Shown: positions 1-8,875 of the stretch, one piece after another
Layout: every line of letters begins with the position of its first letter
Numbering within the stretch: the first letter of the stretch is position 1
Translations under genes and position numbers: made by a program
NCBI GenBank assembly: GCA_019695215.1
Contig: JAIBAK010000039.1
Location: 1 to 33,820 of the forward strand
Reading direction: 5' to 3'
DNA: 33,820 nucleotides
DNA from: Bacteroidia bacterium
Lineage (GTDB): Bacteria > Bacteroidota > Bacteroidia > UKL13-3
The notes under the pieces: model-generated
The model's input: the letters and a program-made list of their open reading frames with translations, nothing else
The model's database searches: none
What the model was told of the DNA's origin: nothing

Positions 1-448
1 CGGTTGTGAGATTGAATATGATCCATGCGGGCATCCTCAGCAAAAAATCAACCACAAGAATTTGCTATTCCCGGTTTTTATCACCAATTTTACCTTGCAG
101 TGTGTGGATACGTTTTTTCACACTCTGACGTTACCGGAAACCCTATGGCGACAGCGCAAACATCTAACAGACGGACATGAAACGAACATTTTTACATACT
201 GACTCAAGCGGATGGACATCCCGACACCTCATCCGCTGCAAAGAAGTTTTATTTTTAGCCCTCGCACATTTTTTGTTTTTACACCCCTGCACATTGCACA
301 CATTTGTCATTGCCTTCCCCCACACAAGCCCTCCAAAGGCAAAGCCAAAAGAGTGCAATTTTCCAGCGCAATTTAGTTACTATACCAGTGAGGATTCCCC
401 AACATTTAATTTAATAAGACTCACAAAATTTCTTTATTTTTGAACCTG
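1..448. other. Gene-poor left edge upstream of the regulator
   Basis: I see no convincing gene here. Short open frames exist on both strands (about 177-443 on + and 164-358 on -), but their translations are Cys/His-rich, low in periodicity and overlap each other, as chance frames do. A frame without a start is open from base 2 to about 201 and could be the tail of a truncated gene, but its translation resembles nothing I know. The stretch holds a small hairpin (207-214 pairing with 230-237) and, at about 130-175, words shared in degenerate form with the attC-like element near 16810 (an inverted CCGGTAAC at 130-137, a TTGCGC/GCGCAA core, GACGGACA). Confidence 0.5.
435..442 (+). promoter_or_regulatory. 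Bacteroidetes -7 promoter element (TATTTTTG)
   Basis: TATTTTTG matches the Bacteroidetes sigma consensus TAnnTTTG exactly and lies six bases before the ATG at 449. No good -33 TTTG is visible 19-21 bases upstream. If the element is real, transcription starts at or next to the start codon, giving a leaderless or nearly leaderless mRNA. Confidence 0.4.
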
Positions 449-1168
449 ATGAAATTCGAACAATTAAATAACAATTGCAATGCCTGCGATAAATGTTTAA
501 CCCCCGACTTCTCCGTTTTTAACTGCCTTACAGATGATGAGATAGCGCAATTAAAGATGGAACACAGCGATTTGAGTTTTAGATATGGGGAGTTAATTTT
601 TAAAGAAAAGCAAATTCCTACAGGTCTTTATATTATTACCAAAGGCAAGGTTAAGGTTTCAAAATCGGGCTTTGAAGAGAGGGAGCAGATCGTTCGTTTT
701 GCTAAGGAACATGATTTACTCGGCTACCGTGCCTTGCTAAGTAATGAGAAGTTCACCTGCTCTGCATCTGCTATTAGCGACACCGAAGTTTGCTTTTTTT
801 CTAAGGATTTAATCTTTCGCCTAATAGAAAATAACTCCAAACTTGCAATGCGGTTTATTAAAATATTAGCTGATGATACACGAAATGCCGAAGAAAGAGC
901 CATGCATATGGCACAAAAAACTGTTCGTGAACGCGTAGCGGAATCTGTGCTGATTTTGAAAGAAGTTTATGGTTTAGAAGAAGACGGCAACACTATTAAT
1001 GCCACATTAAAACGCGATGAACTGGCAGACCTTGCAGGTACAGTCCGTGAGACAGCCACAAGATTTTTATCCGAGCTAAATGCCGATAAAATTATTTGCA
1101 TTGAGGGAAAAAAAATAAGAATACTCGACTTGCAAAAGCTGGAACGCAGTGCTAATCCAACATTTTAA
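449..1168 (+). CDS. CRP/FNR-family transcriptional regulator, possible Fe-S sensor
   Basis: A 239-residue CRP/FNR regulator: an N-terminal cyclic-nucleotide-binding-like beta-roll (about 20-130), a long dimer helix (about 130-165) and a C-terminal winged helix (about 170-230). The recognition helix reads R200-E-T-A-T-R205, the RExxxR pattern of E. coli CRP rather than the VExxSR of FNR. The N terminus carries C10, C13, C16 and C26, which suggests an FNR-like iron-sulfur cluster with non-canonical spacing. I chose the ATG at 449; an in-frame TTG at 440 overlaps the -7 element. It heads a three-gene run in front of the Mo-oxidoreductase genes and is the obvious candidate to control them through the palindrome at 2091-2122. 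The family is certain; the effector (O2, NO or other) is inference. Confidence 0.9.
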   Translation: MKFEQLNNNCNACDKCLTPDFSVFNCLTDDEIAQLKMEHSDLSFRYGELIFKEKQIPTGLYIITKGKVKVSKSGFEEREQIVRFAKEHDLLGYRALLSNEKFTCSASAISDTEVCFFSKDLIFRLIENNSKLAMRFIKILADDTRNAEERAMHMAQKTVRERVAESVLILKEVYGLEEDGNTINATLKRDELADLAGTVRETATRFLSELNADKIICIEGKKIRILDLQKLERSANPTF

Positions 1169-1175
1169 AGAAGAA

Positions 1176-1583
1176 ATGAAAAGTACTATTAAAGAACTTA
1201 CCCAACAAGATTTGAAGACAATGCATCAATTAAATGAAATTTATTTACATTGTCTGCAAACTTTTGCTCCCGAGTTGAATGAAAAACCGTTTGAGACAAA
1301 AACGATAGATATTGTTTTTTTTAGATGTTGTAAACAAGACCATCCTCTAAATAGTCAGATTGTTCCTGCAACTGCTTTTGCTATGGGACGTCATTTTACT
1401 ACCCACCTCTGCTATGGATGGAAAATAAACCACGACCACTTTGGCGAAGAATATGTTTTGGTGAGTTTAGATGGCAGCCAGGTGGTTTATCCTTTTTCTT
1501 TAGTGCAACAAAAATTTGAAAAACATGAGTGCGGTTTTGTAAAAAAACTCGCAGCCATGTTTGGCGAAATACAATCAATATAA
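1176..1583 (+). CDS. Conserved-looking protein of unknown function (135 aa)
   Basis: I do not recognise this family. The frame opens upstream at a GTG (1149) inside the regulator gene, but the ATG at 1176, preceded by AAAGAAGAA and seven bases after the regulator's stop, is the better start. The protein appears soluble, with no signal peptide or membrane segment. It has a Cys pair (FFRCCKQDH), a His-rich middle (GRHFTTHLCYGWKINHDHF) and a strand-rich second half. It lies two bases before the MEKHLA gene and shares a transcription unit with the CRP/FNR regulator, so a sensory or accessory role in anaerobic respiration is plausible. That is inference from position only. Confidence 0.7.
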   Translation: MKSTIKELTQQDLKTMHQLNEIYLHCLQTFAPELNEKPFETKTIDIVFFRCCKQDHPLNSQIVPATAFAMGRHFTTHLCYGWKINHDHFGEEYVLVSLDGSQVVYPFSLVQQKFEKHECGFVKKLAAMFGEIQSI

Positions 1584-1585
1584 TT

Positions 1586-2062
1586 ATGATTACTCAAGAT
1601 GATATGCTCAGTATGGAGGAGTTGAGTACCGGTTTTTACGTGCAACACAGTCAACTTATCTATGAATCGTTCACCAATAATTTTATAGAGTTTCCTATTC
1701 ATTTTTCCGACCCGTTAGATTTAGCTTTAAAACTGTATCATGCCCCGTTTTTAGTTTTCAGTATTGATAATTCAGAAACACCAAAATATAATTACCTGAA
1801 CAATCGTGCTCAGCAAGCATTTGAACTCAAACGGGATCAATTAAACAACTTTCTGCTGAAAGATTCAGTTCCGGAACAATTACAAAGCAACCTACTTGGC
1901 TTTACTAAGCACATACAGGAAACTGGAAAGTTTGCCAACTACAACGGCTTACGTGTGAGCATACATGGCAATCAATTTCGGTTAAACAACGCTTATGTGT
2001 GGGCTCTTACCAGCCAGAAAACCTACTACAAAGGAGTGTGTTGGATGGAGCCTTTATTTTAA
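1586..2062 (+). CDS. MEKHLA-domain (PAS-like) protein
   Basis: A soluble 158-residue protein that resembles the MEKHLA domain, a PAS-related fold. The family order is visible: an N-terminal helix (HSQLIYESFTNNF), the strand APFLVFSIDNS, the YNYLNNRAQQAFEL segment (family form nYaNraAlelFe), then a glycine-rich FANYNGLRVSIHGNQFRL and a closing VWAL. The ATG at 1586 follows the previous stop by two bases; the open frame begins farther upstream inside that gene, but that overlap is unlikely to be used. PAS-like domains bind small ligands, haem or flavin. Next to a CRP/FNR regulator this could be a signal input, but no output domain is present. The substrate is unknown. Confidence 0.75.
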   Translation: MITQDDMLSMEELSTGFYVQHSQLIYESFTNNFIEFPIHFSDPLDLALKLYHAPFLVFSIDNSETPKYNYLNNRAQQAFELKRDQLNNFLLKDSVPEQLQSNLLGFTKHIQETGKFANYNGLRVSIHGNQFRLNNAYVWALTSQKTYYKGVCWMEPLF

Positions 2063-2090
2063 TTTCTCTCAAGCAAGATATTGGCCGGGC

Positions 2091-2126
2091 CACTAAAGTG
2101 TGATAACAATCACACTTTAGTGTGAT
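2091..2126. promoter_or_regulatory. CRP-type palindromic operator, two overlapping dyads
   Basis: A perfect inverted repeat with 14-base arms: CACTAAAGTGTGAT at 2091-2104, spacer AACA, and its complement at 2109-2122. The centre is TGTGA-N6-TCACA, the CRP consensus. A second dyad, ATCACAC-TTTA-GTGTGAT at 2109-2126, shares the right half, so three half-sites lie in tandem with alternating orientation. The spacing within both dyads is four bases between the GAT/ATC ends, as in FNR and CRP boxes. It lies 97 bases before the Mo-oxidoreductase ATG. No T-tract follows, which argues against a terminator. Confidence 0.75.
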
Positions 2127-2157
2127 ATTATTCAAAAGATTTCATAATACGTACTAG

Positions 2158-2165
2158 TAATATTG
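2158..2165 (+). promoter_or_regulatory. Possible -7 element of the Mo-oxidoreductase operon
   Basis: TAATATTG differs from TAnnTTTG at one base. A start of transcription a few bases downstream (about 2168) would place the centre of the palindrome at about -61.5, the classical class I activator position. No clear -33 element is visible. The 5' leader then contains a weak hairpin (CATCATTT at 2169-2176 pairing with 2185-2192). Confidence 0.3.
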
Positions 2166-2218
2166 CCACATCATTTTTTAATGTAAATGATGGGTTAATA
2201 CATACAAACTTTAAAGTT

Positions 2219-5200
2219 ATGAAGTCATCCAGAAGAAAATTTATTAAAACAGGATTGCTGAGTGGGTTAGGTACACTAGCCCTGTCGTCATTACCCTTCA
2301 GCGGATTTTCTCAATCATTCTCATTTTTTGACCCTCTTGATATAGATAATCCGCTTGGAGGATATCCTAACAGAGGTTGGGAAAAAACTTACCGCGATAT
2401 GTGGGCTTACGATGACGAGTTCACGTTTTTATGCGCCCCCAACGACACGCACAATTGCCTGCTAAAAGCCATGGTAAAGAATGGGGCGGTGGTGCGTATT
2501 GCGCCAAGTTATGGGTTTGGAAAAGCAACCGATGCACAAGGGAATCAGACTTCGTCACGTTGGGAACCACGTTGTTGTCAAAAAGGATTAGCACTAGCCA
2601 GACGTTTTTATGGCGACCGCAGAGCCAAATATCCGCTTATACGCGAAGGTTATTTAAGATGGATAAATGCAGGTATGCCACGTGATAATAAAACCGGTGC
2701 TATCTCCCAGGAATATATGCAGCGGGGTAAAGAAGCATTTGTAAAGTTAACATGGGAGGATACATTTAAATATTCCGCACAGGTTTTAGATAATATTGCC
2801 CGCACCTATAACGGAAAAGCCGGACAAAAGAAATTAGCTGCACAAGGCTATGATCCACTTATGGTGGAAGCTACCGAAGGACACGGCACGCAAGTATTGA
2901 AATTTAGAGGTGGTATGGCACCCCTTGGCGTAACACGTATTTTTGGTATCAATCGCCTGGCCAATTCATTGGCTTTGCTTGATGCGAAAATAAATAATTC
3001 AGACCCTGAACATGCCCATGGGGCTCGTACATGGGATAGTTATGCCTGGCATACCGATTTACCTCCTGGTCATCCAATGGTTACAGGTCAGCAAACAGTA
3101 GATTTTGACCTAAATTGTACTGAGCATTCTAAACATATTATTGTTTGGGGTATGAATTGGATAACCACTAAAATGCCCGATTCGCACTGGCTTACTGAAG
3201 CTCGAATGAAAGGTTCGAAAGTGACTGTGATTGCTTGTGAATACAGTGCCACCGCCAATAAAGGAGACAATGTATTAGTAGTAAGGCCAGGGGTAACACC
3301 TGCACTTGCACTAGGATTTGCACATATTATCATTCGTGATAAAAAATATGATGCGGAATTTATGAAAAAATTCACCGACCTGCCTTTCTTAGTTCGGATG
3401 GATACGCAAGAAATGCTTAAACCTACTGATGTTATTGAAAACTATCAGAAACCAGATTTGAAAAACTACATTCAGATTCTGAAGAAAGGCGAAAAGGCTA
3501 AAAAAACATTGGAACAAGGAGTACCATTTGTGGAAGAAGAATTGGCCAAAGAATGGGGCGACTTCATGATATGGGATGAAACCAAGAATTCCCTTTCTGT
3601 GATTACTCGTGATGATTATGGAAAGTACATGAGGGAAAAAGGGATAAACCCTTCATTAGAAGGGAAATTCAAAGTAAAAACCTTAGATGGGAAAGAAATA
3701 GAAGTACGTACTGTTTTCGACTTAATGAAAGAGTATGTTATGGAAAATTTTGATCCTCAAACTGTAGAAGAGCTAACCTGGGCACCCCAAATTGGTTTAG
3801 AAACCATAGCTTCAGATATTGCTACACATAAAGGAGGCACCTTATTCGCAATGGGTATGGGGCCTAACCAATTTTTTAATAACGACTTAAAAGACCGTGC
3901 GGTGTTTTTCCTGGCAAGCATTACCGGTAATGTGGGTAAAATTGGTGGCAATGTGGGATCGTTTGCCGGAAACTACCGCGGAGCTTACTTTACCGGAATT
4001 CCAAATTATATAGCTGAAGATCCATTCAACTTAGAGTTAGACCCAACTAAGCCTGCAAAAGTCAAAAAATATTTCCACTACGAGTCAGCTCACTACTTCA
4101 ATAACGGTGACCGTATTTTACGGATGGGCAACAAGAATATGACTGGCAAAACGCATATGCCTACCCCAACAAAGTCTGTAATGGTTTCAAACGGCAACTC
4201 GCTACTTGCTAACTCGAAAGGACATTATGACAATGTGGTAAATGTGTATCCAAAAATTGAATTTATTGGTGTGCATGAATGGTGGTGGACAGGATCCTGC
4301 GAATACGCTGATATTGTTTATCCGGTAGATTCATGGGCAGAGTTTAAATATCCTGACATGACCATGTCAGTTACCAATCCATTTTTGTATGTATTCCCTA
4401 AAACGCCTCTTAAAAGAATTTTTAATACAAAAGGCGACATAGAAGTACTTGCAGGTATCGCTTCAGCATTTGGAGATTTAACAGGAGACAAACGCTTTGT
4501 CGATATGTTTAAGTTCGTGCATGAGAATAATGTCGAAGTTTATTTGCAACGAATACTTGATACCAGCCAGGGAACTAAAGGATATAAGTTTAGTGAGTTA
4601 GAAGCAAAAGCAAAAGAAGGAATTCCGGCTCTGATGATGACACGAACTACTCCAAAGTATTGTGGAATGGAGCAAACAGATGAAGACAAACAATGGTACA
4701 CAAAATCAGGTAAGCTTGAGTTTTATCGTGATGAACCGGAGTTTATTGAAGCCGGAGAAAATATGGTTGTGTTTAGAGAACCAATCGACTCTACTTTTTA
4801 TGAACCTAACGTAATTGTAGGCAAGAAACATCCTTGCATTATGCCAGATGAACCCGAAAAATATGGTGTGGATATAAACGATTTGGCTACAGATACTCGT
4901 CAGGCAAGAAATGTGCAAAAGCCGTGGAGCGAACTTAAAAACACACAACACCCCTTACAAAAAGTTGAAAAGGGCTATAAATTTATCTTCCATACACCAA
5001 AATTCAGACATGGGGCCCACACAATGCCTGTTGATACAGATATCATTGCTGTATGGTTCGGTCCATTTGGTGATATGCACAGGGCTGATAAAAGAAAGCC
5101 ATTTGTATCAGAGCTTTATGTTGATATGAACCCACTGGATGCCATAGAACTTGGAATACAGGATGGTGACTATGTTTGGATAGATGCTGACCCTTCTGAT

Positions 5201-5701
5201 CGTCCATTCCGTGGACTGGCCGGTAGAAAAGATAGCCCTGAATATGAATTAGCCCGCCTTAAAGCACGTGCTCGCTTTTATCCTGGAACTCCTCGTGGCG
5301 TTACCCGTATGTGGCACAATGCTTATGGTGCCACTTATGGTTCTATGAAAGGAGCTAAAGAAAATTCAAATGGATTGGCTAAAAATAACACCACCGGCTA
5401 TCAGGCATTGTTCCGTAGTGGATCACATCAAAGTTGTACTCGTGCTTGGTTAAAACCTACTTTGTTAACCGATTCCCTGGTTCGTAAAAATAATTTTGGG
5501 CAAGGAATTGGAAAAGGTTTTGAGATTGATGTGCATGGAGCAACAGGAAATCCACGTGAGGCATTTGTTAAGATAACATTTGCAGAAAAGGGTGGTAACG
5601 GAGGCGTAGGTAATTGGGAAGGAGTTGAACAAGGCATGAGACCTACCAGTGAAGATGCCGATTTTAAGAAATTTCTAAAAGGAGGCTTTGTTAAAAAATA
5701 A
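2219..5701 (+). CDS. Periplasmic NarG/NxrA-type molybdopterin oxidoreductase, catalytic subunit
   Basis: The 1160-residue catalytic subunit of a type II DMSO-reductase-family enzyme. It opens with a Tat signal (SRRKFIK at 4-10, then a hydrophobic stretch to about 31), so it folds in the cytoplasm and works in the periplasm. Aligned by eye with E. coli NarG, the FS0 ligands fall at C72, D76, C80 and C120 (CAPNDTHNC, then PRCC) in place of NarG's His plus three Cys; this CAPNDTH form is typical of archaeal periplasmic Nar, NxrA and perchlorate/selenate reductases. The molybdenum-ligating Asp is D280, in TDLPPGHP. Length matches NxrA (about 1150) better than NarG (about 1250). Nitrate reductase is the default reading; nitrite oxidation or another oxyanion cannot be excluded. 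Confidence 0.92.
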   Translation: MKSSRRKFIKTGLLSGLGTLALSSLPFSGFSQSFSFFDPLDIDNPLGGYPNRGWEKTYRDMWAYDDEFTFLCAPNDTHNCLLKAMVKNGAVVRIAPSYGFGKATDAQGNQTSSRWEPRCCQKGLALARRFYGDRRAKYPLIREGYLRWINAGMPRDNKTGAISQEYMQRGKEAFVKLTWEDTFKYSAQVLDNIARTYNGKAGQKKLAAQGYDPLMVEATEGHGTQVLKFRGGMAPLGVTRIFGINRLANSLALLDAKINNSDPEHAHGARTWDSYAWHTDLPPGHPMVTGQQTVDFDLNCTEHSKHIIVWGMNWITTKMPDSHWLTEARMKGSKVTVIACEYSATANKGDNVLVVRPGVTPALALGFAHIIIRDKKYDAEFMKKFTDLPFLVRMDTQEMLKPTDVIENYQKPDLKNYIQILKKGEKAKKTLEQGVPFVEEELAKEWGDFMIWDETKNSLSVITRDDYGKYMREKGINPSLEGKFKVKTLDGKEIEVRTVFDLMKEYVMENFDPQTVEELTWAPQIGLETIASDIATHKGGTLFAMGMGPNQFFNNDLKDRAVFFLASITGNVGKIGGNVGSFAGNYRGAYFTGIPNYIAEDPFNLELDPTKPAKVKKYFHYESAHYFNNGDRILRMGNKNMTGKTHMPTPTKSVMVSNGNSLLANSKGHYDNVVNVYPKIEFIGVHEWWWTGSCEYADIVYPVDSWAEFKYPDMTMSVTNPFLYVFPKTPLKRIFNTKGDIEVLAGIASAFGDLTGDKRFVDMFKFVHENNVEVYLQRILDTSQGTKGYKFSELEAKAKEGIPALMMTRTTPKYCGMEQTDEDKQWYTKSGKLEFYRDEPEFIEAGENMVVFREPIDSTFYEPNVIVGKKHPCIMPDEPEKYGVDINDLATDTRQARNVQKPWSELKNTQHPLQKVEKGYKFIFHTPKFRHGAHTMPVDTDIIAVWFGPFGDMHRADKRKPFVSELYVDMNPLDAIELGIQDGDYVWIDADPSDRPFRGLAGRKDSPEYELARLKARARFYPGTPRGVTRMWHNAYGATYGSMKGAKENSNGLAKNNTTGYQALFRSGSHQSCTRAWLKPTLLTDSLVRKNNFGQGIGKGFEIDVHGATGNPREAFVKITFAEKGGNGGVGNWEGVEQGMRPTSEDADFKKFLKGGFVKK

Positions 5702-5714
5702 TTGATTCAAAACT

Positions 5715-6842
5715 ATGGCAAAGGTAAAAAACTGGCAACTCAACAGGGAAATGGAATACCCTTACGAAGAGAAAAAGCCAAAAAAACAGATAACGTATGT
5801 TTTTGATACAAATAAATGTATTGCGTGTCAAACATGTACTGTAGCCTGTAAAACAACATGGACCTCGGGTAAAGGAGAAGAAACCATTTTCTTCAATAAT
5901 GTAGAAACGAAACCTTATGGTGGGTATCCACAAAAGTGGGATGTAAATACTTTAAAGGAACTCAACGGGCAAGAGTGGGGCAAAGATGGTGTGTATAATG
6001 GCAAAACCATTTTTGAAAATGAATCTGGTGAAAGAGTTACCGGATGGCGACCATCGGAAAGAAACTATGCATTCCCTAACATTGGTGAAGATGAAGTGTT
6101 GGGCAACATGGAGAAAGGTGCATTCTTTAATGGAATTCATGATATATGGATGTTCTATTTAGCCCGCATATGTAACCACTGTTCCTATCCAGGTTGCTTG
6201 GCAGCTTGCCCACGCAAAGCCATTTACAAACGTGAGGAAGATGGTATTGTATTGATTGACCAATCACGTTGCCGTGGTTACAAAGAATGTGTAAAGGCAT
6301 GCCCTTACAAAAAAACATTCTTTAATATGGTTACTCGTGTATCTGAAAAATGTATAGGATGTTATCCGCTAATTGAACAAGGCGAACAACCTAGATGTGT
6401 AACCAGTTGCATTGGTAAAATACGCTTGCAAGGATTTATGGAAGATGCAAAAGAGCCTCGTAGAGACAATCCTTTTGATATGATAGTGCGGATTAAAAAA
6501 ATTGCATTGCCGCTGTATCCACAATTCGGAACCCAGCCCAATGTGTACTATGTTCCGCCAGTACATGTTCCCAAAGATTTTCTGATACAAATGTTTGGTC
6601 CCAATGTAGAAGACGCCATAACACTGTACCGAAATATGAAGGATGATAAAGAATTGCTGGCAGCATTCATGTTGTTTGGCAATACACCTAGAATCATTCA
6701 CTCATACAAAGCAGAAGAGAATTACGCTGTTGGTTACAATGAAATTGGCGATGAGATAGTAAGAGTGCCTTATGTAGAGCCAGTCCTAGAGAGACCGCAT
6801 TGGGATGCACAATTCCAAACATTCCGCCATAATACACCATAA
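5715..6842 (+). CDS. NarH/NxrB-type iron-sulfur subunit
   Basis: The 375-residue electron-transfer subunit, 13 bases after the catalytic gene. Four cysteine groups are visible: C35/C38/C41/C45, C153/C156/C161/C165, C186/C192/C196 and C213/C216/C228/C232. In the third group (CRGYKEC) a tyrosine, Y189, stands where a fourth cysteine would be; NarH has a tryptophan there and binds a [3Fe-4S] cluster. The expected set is therefore three [4Fe-4S] and one [3Fe-4S]. There is no signal peptide, so it should be carried across the membrane with its Tat-tagged partner. It is shorter than E. coli NarH (512) and somewhat shorter than Nitrospira NxrB (about 430). Confidence 0.92.
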   Translation: MAKVKNWQLNREMEYPYEEKKPKKQITYVFDTNKCIACQTCTVACKTTWTSGKGEETIFFNNVETKPYGGYPQKWDVNTLKELNGQEWGKDGVYNGKTIFENESGERVTGWRPSERNYAFPNIGEDEVLGNMEKGAFFNGIHDIWMFYLARICNHCSYPGCLAACPRKAIYKREEDGIVLIDQSRCRGYKECVKACPYKKTFFNMVTRVSEKCIGCYPLIEQGEQPRCVTSCIGKIRLQGFMEDAKEPRRDNPFDMIVRIKKIALPLYPQFGTQPNVYYVPPVHVPKDFLIQMFGPNVEDAITLYRNMKDDKELLAAFMLFGNTPRIIHSYKAEENYAVGYNEIGDEIVRVPYVEPVLERPHWDAQFQTFRHNTP

Positions 6843-6876
6843 TGATTAAAGTAGTATAACAGAAAATATTAAGGAT

Positions 6877-8178
6877 ATGAATAGAATATTGTTTCTTGTG
6901 CTAATAGCAGTTACCTTGCAATTACAAAGTGTTTATGCCCAAAATGCTGCTGCCGGTGAAAAGACATTCAAAGCGACATGCAACGCCTGCCACAGCATTG
7001 GCAAAGGAAAAATTGTTGGACCAGATCTGTTAAATGTAAATAAGCGCAGAACCGAAAAATGGTTGATTAGTTTTATCCGATCTTCACAAACAGTGGTGAA
7101 GAGTGGTGACCCGGTAGCGGTTAAGCTATTTAATGACCACAACAAAATTCCAATGCCAGACCAAAAACTGACTGATGTTCAAATTAAAGATGTTTTGGCA
7201 TACATCAAGAGCAAGAGCGCGCCTGCAACTCCGGCTAAAGCAACTGCTGCAACAAAAAAACCTGCTATAACCCCTCCATCCACAGCAACTAAACCATCTG
7301 CCAAAACCACTAACAAACCGACTGTTGTAAAACAAGATGATGAATGGATTGATGCAGAGTATAAGTTAAAAAGTTACCCTGTACAACAAGAGTTGAATCC
7401 TAAAGACTTAAATGCTGCGTTCTGGTCAAAAATAGAAGCATTAAAGTTGCCGGTTTCCCCTCAAACGCTGGCTTACCCTACTCTCCAAATGCCATCTATA
7501 GATTACCTTACTGTAAAAAGTGTTTATCGCCCAATGGAAGTTGCTTTTCTAATTGAGTGGAATGACTCTTCAAAAAGCAACGAAGTTGATGTGGTAAAAT
7601 TCTGCGACCAGTTTGCAGTGGAATTCCCTTTAAATACAAAAGTAATTCCAAGTTACATGATGGGCAACAAAGACGGTATGGTGCATATTGTGCATTGGAA
7701 AGCCATCTGGCAGGAAGACTGTGAAAAAGGTTTTCAGGATGTGCAGGTAAAATATCCGAATATGTGGGTGGATGTGTATCCTGGTTTGGAAAGCTATTTA
7801 GATAGAAGCAAACGGGTTTATGCGCAAGATATTACCTCTGAAATGATAGTGGAAACACATGCCACTGGCAATATGCCCGGCACCTACTCGCACAACCCTA
7901 TGTCGCAAATAAAAAGAAAATATCCTGTTGAAGAAGCAAATGCAGAAGGATTTGGTACACTCGCCACACAGGAAACACAACAGGCAAAAGCTTGGGCTGA
8001 ATGGAAAGATGGAAAGTGGAAATTGTGTGTAGTGGTTCCTGTAAATACAGGTAACCGTTACAAAGCAACATTTACTGACAGAACGAAGGTTGCATTTGCT
8101 TTATGGGATGGTGGATTTCAAAATATAGGTGGTAGAAAACATTTCATACCATGGGTTGATTTATTCTTTCAAAAATAA
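6877..8178 (+). CDS. Secreted cytochrome c fused to a DMSO-reductase-type gamma (haem b) domain
   Basis: A 433-residue exported subunit. A Sec signal peptide covers about 1-21 (cut near VYA/QN). A class I cytochrome c follows, with CNACH at 35-39 and a likely distal ligand M93 (IPMPD). A low-complexity Ala/Pro/Lys/Thr linker spans about 113-150. The C-terminal half (about 155-433) resembles the ethylbenzene-dehydrogenase/DMSO-reductase gamma fold that binds haem b; M261 or M262 (SYMMGN) and K421 (GGRKHF) sit where the Met and Lys axial ligands occur in EbdC. The chain would connect the iron-sulfur subunit to haem b, haem c and then periplasmic carriers, replacing the membrane NarI subunit. 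Domain assignments are solid; the axial ligands are inferred. Confidence 0.87.
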   Translation: MNRILFLVLIAVTLQLQSVYAQNAAAGEKTFKATCNACHSIGKGKIVGPDLLNVNKRRTEKWLISFIRSSQTVVKSGDPVAVKLFNDHNKIPMPDQKLTDVQIKDVLAYIKSKSAPATPAKATAATKKPAITPPSTATKPSAKTTNKPTVVKQDDEWIDAEYKLKSYPVQQELNPKDLNAAFWSKIEALKLPVSPQTLAYPTLQMPSIDYLTVKSVYRPMEVAFLIEWNDSSKSNEVDVVKFCDQFAVEFPLNTKVIPSYMMGNKDGMVHIVHWKAIWQEDCEKGFQDVQVKYPNMWVDVYPGLESYLDRSKRVYAQDITSEMIVETHATGNMPGTYSHNPMSQIKRKYPVEEANAEGFGTLATQETQQAKAWAEWKDGKWKLCVVVPVNTGNRYKATFTDRTKVAFALWDGGFQNIGGRKHFIPWVDLFFQK

Positions 8179-8192
8179 AATTTCTGTTTACG

Positions 8193-8804
8193 ATGAAAAA
8201 AAATGTTATGACTGATGTACGATTGATGAATGCCGATTTATATCGCCTCATCGCTAACTGTTTTGATTATCCTGACAAAGAAAGCTTGTTAAACATTAGA
8301 GAGATGGCAAACGGCTTATACAATGCAGGTTATCCTGACGAGAGCATCAACAACATGCTTCAATCGCTGGCTGAATCTGCAATTGAAGAAGACGTGCTGT
8401 ATGCTTTTACTGATATTTTTGTAAAAGGTGGTGTTGCGCTAAGTGAAACGCACCTATTGCAGAAATATAATTGCGTATCGGATGCGAGTGCATTTTACAA
8501 AGCATTTGGTTTTACACCCAAAACAGGCGAAAACCCCGACAGCATCATGTATCAGTTGGAGTTTTTAGCATTACTTTTGGTGAAAATTGCAATTGCCCCC
8601 AATAATGAAAACAGAAATGTAACCGAAGATGCTTACCGAAAGTTTTTGGAAGACCATACCGGAGAGTTTGCCCTTGCATTGGCAAAACGCTTGCGTGAAG
8701 GCGAAGCCGGTCCGTTCTTTTTGACCGTTTCGTATTTGTTGGAAGAATTTATCACTAACGAATTAACTGGGGATGATGCACCACCATCTTGCAACGTCCA
8801 TTAA
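8193..8804 (+). CDS. TorD/DmsD/NarJ-like molybdoenzyme chaperone
   Basis: A soluble, mostly helical 203-residue protein, 14 bases after the cytochrome gene. The middle carries the family's signature region, with FGFTPKTGENPDSIMYQLEFLALLL corresponding in form to the FG...PDH...ELEFMA stretch of TorD/DmsD proteins, followed by FLEDHTGEFA (family FL.eHl..W). These chaperones bind the twin-arginine leader and hold the apo-enzyme until cofactor is inserted, so the Tat-tagged subunit three genes upstream is the expected client. Two early Met codons (193 and 6 codons on) leave the exact start slightly uncertain. Confidence 0.82.
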   Translation: MKKNVMTDVRLMNADLYRLIANCFDYPDKESLLNIREMANGLYNAGYPDESINNMLQSLAESAIEEDVLYAFTDIFVKGGVALSETHLLQKYNCVSDASAFYKAFGFTPKTGENPDSIMYQLEFLALLLVKIAIAPNNENRNVTEDAYRKFLEDHTGEFALALAKRLREGEAGPFFLTVSYLLEEFITNELTGDDAPPSCNVH

Positions 8805-8875
8805 AGATTTAGGTGAAAACATTCTATACCCAAAAAAGAAAATATTAGTCATTAGCTTTCATAATTATAATAGAG

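Noticed and set aside
164..443. Short open frames on both strands before the regulator
   Set aside because: They overlap each other on opposite strands, have Cys/His-rich compositions unlike real proteins and no family pattern.
2091..2122. Palindrome as a rho-independent terminator of the MEKHLA gene
   Set aside because: The stem is not GC-rich and no T-run follows; the sequence matches the CRP consensus instead.
2219..5701. Standard cytoplasmic respiratory nitrate reductase NarG
   Set aside because: There is a full Tat signal, an Asp-containing FS0 site and no NarI gene; the outward-facing branch fits better.
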